Source: Garicola koreensis (lineage in GTDB: Bacteria > Actinomycetota > Actinomycetes > Actinomycetales > Micrococcaceae). From it: a DNA stretch of 64,000 nucleotides. A program made the position numbers and the translations under genes. Location of the stretch: the NCBI RefSeq assembly GCF_014195445.1, contig NZ_JACIBT010000001.1:1054001-1118000 (forward strand), given 5' to 3'. Below, in pieces: positions 58,771 through 64,000 of this stretch (positions are counted from its first letter, which is position 1; each line of letters opens with the position of its first letter). The notes beneath the pieces were generated by a model. It made no database searches. It was not told the origin of the DNA and worked only from the letters and a program-made list of their open reading frames with translations.

Positions 58771-60131
58771 CGCTGCCTCCGGCTGCGGCGGAAGAGGCCG
58801 CCCTTGGAGGATCTGATCTGCTCAGCGGTGCGCTGCGATTCGGCATAGGTCGCCTCAGCAGCTGAGGCTCGGGGTCGAGGGACCTCAGACTGCTGCTCAG
58901 CCTTCGGCTCGGCAGTCGGCGGGGACTGATCCTCGGCATGGCTGAGCCAGTTCAGCCGCGGCGCGGATCCGGTCTTGGGTGCGGCCGGCACAGTGTCCAC
59001 CGGGTCAGTTGTGGGCTCTGCGGACTCTGTTGCGGGTGTGGGTTCCGATGACGCTGCGGGTCCTGGTGCCGGAGTATGCTCTGCCGGCTCAGTTTCGGCA
59101 GCAGGTATCGCGTCGAACTGCGGCAGGTCGGCTGCATCCACCCCCGCACCGGGCTGCGAATCGGAGGCGGAGTCGGAGGCGGCGTCGTCCTGCGGCCAGG
59201 TCACCCGGTAGTGGTTGACGGCCGTGACGGGTTCGGCCGCACGCGCGTGTGGTTCGGGCGCCTGTGGCCCGGTGGGCTGGGGTGTCGGAGCTGCGGTTTC
59301 GGCGTCCGAGCTCGGTGCAGAGCCCGGTGCAGGGGCTGCCGGGGCAACCACTGAGTGCAGCTGTGTGCGCTGGGGCATCGGATCGGAGGCTCGCAGGCCG
59401 GTGGCAGCCTCTTCCGCGCTGAGGATCTCCCACGCTTCGGAGCCTTCGGGGGGATCGTAGAGGCCGTTGGGCTCGTCGCGGACCAGCTTGCCCTGGTGCA
59501 GCTGCACCACGCGGCGGCTCATCCGGTCGACGATCGGTCGGTCGTGGGTCGCCATGATGACCGTGGTGCCGGAGGCGTTGATCCAGCGCAGGATCTTCAT
59601 GACCTCTTCGGAGGCGCGCGGATCGAGGTTTCCGGTGGGCTCGTCGGCCAGGATGATCGCCGGGGAGTTGACGATCGCCCGGGCGATGGCGGCACGCTGC
59701 TGTTCGCCGCCGGAAATCTCATGCGGGAAGCGCTTGGCCAGGTGATCGAGCTTGACCCGGGAGAGGATCTTCATCACCTGTTTGCGGATCGTGGACCTTG
59801 AGGCTCCGATGACGCGCATGGCGAAGGCGACGTTGTCATAGACCGTTTTGTCTGGAAGCAGCCGGAAATCCTGGAAGACCATGCCGATGCTGCGCCGGTA
59901 CTCAGGCACCCGGCGTTCCAGCATGAGGCTCAGGTTCTGGCCGGCCACCGAGACTTTTCCCTGCTGCGGCAGGCTTTCGCGCAGCACCATGCGCAGCAGA
60001 CTGGACTTTCCGGAGCCGGAGGCGCCGATGAGGAAGACGAAGTCTGCGCGGTTGAACTCGATGGAGATGTCACTCAGCGCCGGAGCGTCCGCATCGCCGT
60101 AGTGCCGGGTGACGTGCTCGAAGCGGATCAT
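58767..60131 (-). CDS. ftsE: Divisome ATPase FtsE with long C-terminal extension
   Basis: A 454-residue protein. Residues 1-222 are a normal FtsE ATPase: GASGSGKSS at 36-43, ISGGEQQRAAIARA at 139-152, ILADEPTGNLDP at 160-171. Residues 223-454 are a low-complexity Ala/Pro/Glu/Thr tail ending in a basic GLFRRSRRQR. Ordinary FtsE is about 229 residues, so the tail doubles its size. The frame is continuous and overlaps ftsX by 4 nt. Confidence 0.94.
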   Translation of the reverse strand: MIRFEHVTRHYGDADAPALSDISIEFNRADFVFLIGASGSGKSSLLRMVLRESLPQQGKVSVAGQNLSLMLERRVPEYRRSIGMVFQDFRLLPDKTVYDNVAFAMRVIGASRSTIRKQVMKILSRVKLDHLAKRFPHEISGGEQQRAAIARAIVNSPAIILADEPTGNLDPRASEEVMKILRWINASGTTVIMATHDRPIVDRMSRRVVQLHQGKLVRDEPNGLYDPPEGSEAWEILSAEEAATGLRASDPMPQRTQLHSVVAPAAPAPGSAPSSDAETAAPTPQPTGPQAPEPHARAAEPVTAVNHYRVTWPQDDAASDSASDSQPGAGVDAADLPQFDAIPAAETEPAEHTPAPGPAASSEPTPATESAEPTTDPVDTVPAAPKTGSAPRLNWLSHAEDQSPPTAEPKAEQQSEVPRPRASAAEATYAESQRTAEQIRSSKGGLFRRSRRQR

Positions 60132-60151
60132 GACAGGTGCGCCTTCAAGCT

Positions 60152-61264
60152 TTAGGAGTTTTCTGAGTCTTGGGCCCGCCAGCGGATCCCGGCTTCGATG
60201 AACCCGTCGAGGTCACCGTCGAGCACGCTGGAGGCGTTGCCGACTTCGTGGTGGGTCCGCAGGTCCTTGACCATTTGGTAGGGGTGGAGCACATAGGAGC
60301 GGATCTGATCACCCCAGCTGGCCTTGATGTTGCCGGCGAGCTCCTTCTTCTCAGCGGCCTCCTCTTCCTTCTTCTGCAGCAGCAGGCGGGATTCGAGCAC
60401 CCGCATGGCGGCCGCACGGTTTTGAATCTGAGACTTCTCATTCTGCATCGCCACTACGATTCCGGTGGGCATGTGGGTGATGCGCACCGCAGAGTCGGTG
60501 GTGTTCACGCTCTGCCCGCCCGGACCGGAGGAGCGGTAGACGTCGATCTTCAGGTCGTTCTCGTCGATGTCGATGCTCTCGGTGCCCTCCAGCAGCGGGA
60601 TGACTTCCACGGCGGCGAAGCCGGTCTGGCGGCGCCCTTGGTTGTCGAAGGGGCTGATGCGCACCAGGCGGTGGGTGCCGGCCTCAACGGAGAGGGTGCC
60701 GAAGGCGTAGGGCGCTTTGATTTCGAAGGTCGCTGACTTCACACCGGCCTCTTCGGCGTAGGAGGTGTCGAGGACTTTGACCTCCCATTGGCGGGAGGCG
60801 GCCCATCGGGTGTACATCCGCAGCAGCATCTCGGCGAAGTCTGCCGCATCCACGCCTCCGGCACCGGCACGGATGGTCACCACGGCGTCGAGCTCGTCGT
60901 ATTCGCCGGACATCAGGGTGACGATCTCCAGGGATTCCAGCGCCCTGCGCAGTGAGACCAGCTCATCGGAGGCTTCTTTTCGGACGTCGTCGTCGTCCTC
61001 CTCCGCTGCCATCTGGGCCATGACTTCGGCGTCGTCGATGCGCTGCTCAAGTGTGGTGATCCGCTCCAGCTGGGCCTGCTTGTGGCTGAGCTGGCTGGTG
61101 ACGCGCTGGGCGTTGGCCTGGTCGTCCCAGAGATCGGGCGCAGCCGCACGCTCTTCGAGGTCTGCGACCTCTTCACGCAGCGCCTGAACGTCGATCACCT
61201 CGGTGATGCGCCGCAGGGTGTCGCGTACCTCGGCGATTTCGGCAGGAAAGTCTGTGTCAGCCAT
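60152..61264 (-). CDS. prfB: Peptide chain release factor 2
   Basis: A 370-residue RF2. The stop-recognition tripeptide is SPF ([13 protein letters not shown]) and the hydrolysis motif GGQ is in [17 protein letters not shown]. It reads UGA and UAA. The frame is continuous, without the programmed frameshift site known from E. coli and many others. -10 TAGTGT (61279-61274) gives a leader of 2-3 nt. ftsE follows 20 bp later. Confidence 0.97.
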   Translation of the reverse strand: MADTDFPAEIAEVRDTLRRITEVIDVQALREEVADLEERAAAPDLWDDQANAQRVTSQLSHKQAQLERITTLEQRIDDAEVMAQMAAEEDDDDVRKEASDELVSLRRALESLEIVTLMSGEYDELDAVVTIRAGAGGVDAADFAEMLLRMYTRWAASRQWEVKVLDTSYAEEAGVKSATFEIKAPYAFGTLSVEAGTHRLVRISPFDNQGRRQTGFAAVEVIPLLEGTESIDIDENDLKIDVYRSSGPGGQSVNTTDSAVRITHMPTGIVVAMQNEKSQIQNRAAAMRVLESRLLLQKKEEEAAEKKELAGNIKASWGDQIRSYVLHPYQMVKDLRTHHEVGNASSVLDGDLDGFIEAGIRWRAQDSENS

Positions 61265-61308
61265 AACGTATCTACACTACCGCCCACGGCTGTCGTCTCC
61301 TGTCAGGC

Positions 61309-61746
61309 TCAGCGATGGACGGTCACTCGGGCGTGGGAGGCGCCGGTGACTTCGACCTCAGCCGGCAGCACCCAGGAGAGCACCGGCAGCTGGGCGGTGG
61401 CAGCCAGCTCGACATGAACCGTCTGACCCGTCGGTGAGGCCCAGGCCCGGCTCACGGTGAGATTGTCGTGCCGACTGTGGGCCTGGGAGGTCTGCAGATG
61501 ATCTTCGACTGCTTCGGTGACCTGTGCGGACTGCGCCTGGGGCAGTCCACTGGGTCCGATGCCGCTGCTCTGGGCAGTGTGGGCCGCAGCTGAGGCGGCA
61601 CCATCAGCTTCGGCGACAAGTTTGCGAGCGCTGAGGTTCACGGTGGTGGCCCCGAGGATCACGGCACTGAGCATCAGCACCACGGCCAGCACTCCGAGGA
61701 TCAGCACGCTGGTCTGCCCGGATTCATCGTCACGATCTTCAGTCAC
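61309..61746 (-). CDS. TadE/TadG-like Flp pilus secretion-locus protein
   Basis: A 145-residue protein with one N-terminal hydrophobic helix (about 15-35, TSVLILGVLAVVLMLSAVIL) and a secreted domain. This is the Rv3654c-like type found last in actinobacterial tad loci. GTG 61746 follows the previous stop by 3 nt. Confidence 0.75.
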   Translation of the reverse strand: MTEDRDDESGQTSVLILGVLAVVLMLSAVILGATTVNLSARKLVAEADGAASAAAHTAQSSGIGPSGLPQAQSAQVTEAVEDHLQTSQAHSRHDNLTVSRAWASPTGQTVHVELAATAQLPVLSWVLPAEVEVTGASHARVTVHR

Positions 61747-61749
61747 CGC

Positions 61750-62202
61750 TCACTCTCCCAGCACCTGGGTGGAGCTGGCCGATACGGTGACCAACCGGTG
61801 CTGCAGCCCGGCGACCTCAGGGATCAGCGGGACCGGGACGCGAATCTCCACCGTGTAGCCGACCAGGGCGCCCTCTGCCTCGCAGCCGGGTGAACATTGC
61901 CTGCTGATCTGCGCACGGTCGGCGCCGATGCCGAAGTCTGCCAGGGCGGCGGTGACGGCCGCTTCGCTTCGGGCGGCACGCTCACCGGGGTCGGCGTCGC
62001 CGGTGGTGTGCATTTTGGCAGCCTGGTCGGCGGCGCCGACGGCGGCATAGGAGGAGGCTTGAACCTCCGCCACGGCCAGCAGAAACCACACGGCCGGAAG
62101 CAGCAGCAACAGTCCCAGGGCCAGAAACTCGATGACGGCTGACCCCTCCTCGTCGCTGATTGTGGGGCGCTGCCCCAGGGGAGCTGGTTCAGTCGAACTC
62201 AT
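61750..62202 (-). CDS. TadE-like pseudopilin
   Basis: A 150-residue protein: EEGSAVIEFLALGLLLLLPAVW has the prepilin-like Glu followed by a hydrophobic helix, and a pair of Cys lies in QCSPGCEAEG. I take ATG 62202; GTG 62214 would add four residues. It overlaps the upstream gene by 14 nt. Likely a minor pilin of the tad system. Confidence 0.78.
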   Translation of the reverse strand: MSSTEPAPLGQRPTISDEEGSAVIEFLALGLLLLLPAVWFLLAVAEVQASSYAAVGAADQAAKMHTTGDADPGERAARSEAAVTAALADFGIGADRAQISRQCSPGCEAEGALVGYTVEIRVPVPLIPEVAGLQHRLVTVSASSTQVLGE

Positions 62203-62575
62203 AGGCGCTTCCACTGACCTCTAAGTCGCCGACTCCTGCGAACAGGCCCAGCAGCGGATACTGGGCTCGCACCGTGATGCGCAGAGTCTGCCCCTGGGCT
62301 GACTCGGAGTAGTCGTATGTGACATTTTCTGCGTAGCGGCCGGAGACTGAGCTGCTGATCAGTTCGCGGGTGCGGTCCAGTCCGTCGTCGGCGGTGCGGT
62401 CGTGCAGCGCACCGAAGCGAGCACCTGTGGATGCGGCGTCGATGAGCGTGTTGCGCACGTGGACCATCCCGGCGATCTGCACCACGACCAAGCAGAGCCC
62501 CAGCAGCAGGGCCGAGATCATGGTGAACTCTGCGGTGGCCGAGCCGCGCTCTTCACCGAACCTGCCGCGGTTCAC
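62189..62575 (-). CDS. TadE-family pseudopilin
   Basis: A 128-residue protein: ERGSATAEFTMISALLLGLCLVV is the TadE signature, with the invariant Glu. The soluble part follows. The GTG start overlaps the pilin stop by 4 nt (GTGA). Confidence 0.87.
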   Translation of the reverse strand: MNRGRFGEERGSATAEFTMISALLLGLCLVVVQIAGMVHVRNTLIDAASTGARFGALHDRTADDGLDRTRELISSSVSGRYAENVTYDYSESAQGQTLRITVRAQYPLLGLFAGVGDLEVSGSAYEFD

Positions 62576-62745
62576 CGGCTGACTTGGTCGATCGCCTGGT
62601 TGAACAGGCCTTCCAGCGCCGGCGTGGCCAGAGCCAGCAGGGCTGCGACGAGCACCGCAGACATCAGGGTGATCATCACCCAGCCGGGAACATCTCCCCG
62701 GTCTTCGCCGTGCAGCCGAGCGAGGTGTTCGCTGATGCGTTTCAT
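62572..62745 (-). CDS. Small Flp-like pilin or pilin-related protein (57 aa)
   Basis: MKRISEHLARLHGEDRGDV leads to a GWVMITLMSAVLVAALLALA helix and a short amphipathic tail. Position between tadC and tadE, size and topology fit an Flp-type pilin, although the usual Glu at +5 of a processing site is absent (GDVPG instead). AGAGGA precedes ATG 62745. It is easy to miss because of its size. Confidence 0.72.
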   Translation of the reverse strand: MKRISEHLARLHGEDRGDVPGWVMITLMSAVLVAALLALATPALEGLFNQAIDQVSR

Positions 62746-62767
62746 GATTTTCCTCTCGTGGGGTGGG

Positions 62768-63694
62768 TCAGAGTCCTATGGAGAGCAGAGACAGTCCGGG
62801 GAAGAGCGCGAAGACCACCGTGGTGGGGAGAATTCCGAAGACCACCGGCGCGAGCATGCTGATTTCGCGTCGTCCAGCAGTCTCCATGAGGTCACGTTTG
62901 GAGAGTTCGCGAACGTCGGCGGCCTGGGCGCGCAGCACTTCCGCCAAGGGCGTGCCGCGCTCGACAGCAACGGCGACACCTTCAAGGAATCTGCCGATCT
63001 GTGGGACCCCGAGGCGGGAGTCCAGCCCGCGCAGGGCTGAGGTGAAGGGCACTCCCGCTTGGGTCCTGCGCATCAGGCCGTTGAGCTCGGTGGAGAGCTC
63101 GCCGCGGGCCGCACGGCTGATGCGCTCGAACGCCCCCGGTGCGGTGTCTCCGGCGCTGACGGCCAGAGCCAGCATCTCAGCGACTGTGGGAAACTCAGCG
63201 AGCATGCGGGCACGGCGTCTTCGGATGCGTGCCGAGAGCGCCTGGTCGCGCAGCCCGACTCCCAAGACGGTGGCGGCCGATACCGCGATGAGCGCGAAGA
63301 ACCAGTGTGAGCGGCCCGACGCTGCAGCTGCGACGACCCCGACGACGGCGAGTGCCGCCGCACCAGCCGCGCACCCCAGCTGCTGCAGTCGGTAGTCCGT
63401 GACGCTCAGCGAAAGGTCCGCCTCGTCCAGCCGACGCTGGAGGTGTCCGGGATCCATGCTGAACCGGTCCAATTGCCTCAGCGCCATATTGAGAGCGGGG
63501 GCGAAGATCTGTGCCGCGCCTCCGAGGACGGGTGCTTTGGACAGCTCGGCGCTCGGCGCAGCTGACTGCACATACGGGGCCAGACGCTCCGCCATGCGAG
63601 GCTTATTGAGCACCGGCAGCCCGAATATGCTCAGCAGCAGGCCCGCGCCGATGCCCAGGCCACCGGCTGACGCCCAGATCAGCTCACCGGTCAT
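62768..63694 (-). CDS. tadC: Type II secretion F-family protein TadC
   Basis: A 308-residue inner-membrane platform protein. It has hydrophobic helices at the N-terminus, middle and C-terminus, and the T2SF segment (ALAVSAGDTAPGAFERIS, AGVPFTSALRGLDSRLGVPQIGRF, and RREISMLAPVVFGILPTTVVFALFPG in part). The start is ATG 63694, overlapping tadB by 4 nt; a frame to 63895 reads through tadB. Confidence 0.88.
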   Translation of the reverse strand: MTGELIWASAGGLGIGAGLLLSIFGLPVLNKPRMAERLAPYVQSAAPSAELSKAPVLGGAAQIFAPALNMALRQLDRFSMDPGHLQRRLDEADLSLSVTDYRLQQLGCAAGAAALAVVGVVAAAASGRSHWFFALIAVSAATVLGVGLRDQALSARIRRRRARMLAEFPTVAEMLALAVSAGDTAPGAFERISRAARGELSTELNGLMRRTQAGVPFTSALRGLDSRLGVPQIGRFLEGVAVAVERGTPLAEVLRAQAADVRELSKRDLMETAGRREISMLAPVVFGILPTTVVFALFPGLSLLSIGL

Positions 63695-64000
63695 GCCAGC
63701 ACCCGCTCTTCCTTCGGCAGCACTCCGATGCGCAGCATCACCCGGTAGCAGAGCACCGAGACCACCAGTCCTCCGGCCAGAACAGCCATACCCGCTGCTC
63801 CACGGTAGGACTCGGCGGCCCCCGGCTGGGTGGCCAGCAGCAGCACGACGATCCACGGTGCGGCCACGGCTAGCCGAGCCCCGCTGATGGTCCACGATTG
63901 GCGAGCCTGCAGCTCGCTGCGGGTCCGGGCATTCTCACGAAGCACCTCGGCCAGGCTGCCCAGGAGCCGGCCGAGGTCAGTGCCGCCCAATTCGCGAGTG
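63691..64000 (-). CDS. tadB: Type II secretion F-family protein TadB, 5' end outside window
   Basis: Only the C-terminal 102 residues are visible: TRELGGTDLGRLLGSLAEVLRE is the TadB/T2SF helix, followed by two transmembrane helices (AVAAPWIVVLLLA; AGMAVLAGGLVVSVLCYRVML). It forms the inner-membrane platform with TadC. Confidence 0.85.
   Translation of the reverse strand, partial: TRELGGTDLGRLLGSLAEVLRENARTRSELQARQSWTISGARLAVAAPWIVVLLLATQPGAAESYRGAAGMAVLAGGLVVSVLCYRVMLRIGVLPKEERVLA

Noticed and set aside
60152-61264. Programmed +1 frameshift in prfB
   Set aside because: The frame is continuous and no in-frame early TGA with a CTTTGA-type slip site is present.

Overview
The window looks like a core chromosome segment from a high-GC Gram-positive actinobacterium, most likely Micrococcales/Micrococcaceae. 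The supporting signs are: a complete actinobacterial dcw cluster with Wag31/DivIVA and SepF and no FtsA or MinCDE; a SigR/RsrA thiol-stress pair; Kgd-type oxoglutarate decarboxylase; GuaB1; the small ribosomal protein bL37; a tmRNA tag ending in DFALAA; and a MurE whose selectivity motif suggests L-lysine rather than DAP peptidoglycan. I do not commit to a genus. I see no insertion sequence, prophage, CRISPR array, rRNA operon or replication origin.

Layout: (1) About 1-19.2 kb, minus strand: mraZ-rsmH-ftsL-ftsI-murE-murF-mraY-murD-ftsW-murG-murC-ftsQ-ftsZ-pgeF-yggS-sepF-yggT-wag31, mostly joined by 1-4 nt stop/start overlaps. It is headed by an mraZ promoter covered by three 10-bp-phased MraZ-type boxes, and it contains a long structured ftsZ leader. 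(2) 19.4-29.2 kb: a DUF3040 gene with its own terminator, dinB divergent from a polyprenyl synthase, an orphan Ser/Thr kinase, type II DAHP synthase, acyl-CoA ligase, acyltransferase, 3-methyladenine glycosylase and tRNA-Leu(CAG). (3) 29.3-37.7 kb: HrpA-type helicase, HIT protein, Fur/Zur regulator, hydrolase, and a zinc-type ABC operon behind a palindrome-bearing promoter. (4) 37.7-46.6 kb: two CNNM/CBS membrane proteins, GuaB1, Kgd, a GDSL-like protein lacking the catalytic residues, and bL37. (5) 46.6-51.8 kb: rsrA/sigR, a DoxX-like protein, aroA (apparently starting at CTG), rsgA and hisN. (6) 51.8-57.3 kb: a manganese-type ABC operon with its DtxR-family regulator, paired fluoride channels, tmRNA, small membrane ORFs and an ORF interrupted by an in-frame stop. 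(7) 57.3-64 kb, minus strand: smpB, ftsX, ftsE (with an unusual 230-residue tail), prfB and the 3' part of a tad pilus locus.

The strongest pattern not covered by gene calls is a recurring leaderless-promoter grammar. A TANNNT -10 hexamer lies 6-7 nt before the start codon of at least 14 genes on both strands. It corrects several starts and predicts that many mRNAs here begin at the initiator codon. Two special cases stand out. At dinB/prenyl synthase, two divergent -10 elements overlap on the same 7 bp. At sigR, a textbook SigR-dependent promoter fires exactly at an upstream in-frame ATG, predicting a longer stress-induced sigma isoform. I did not find a clearly new multi-gene defence or metabolic system; the region is mainly housekeeping.
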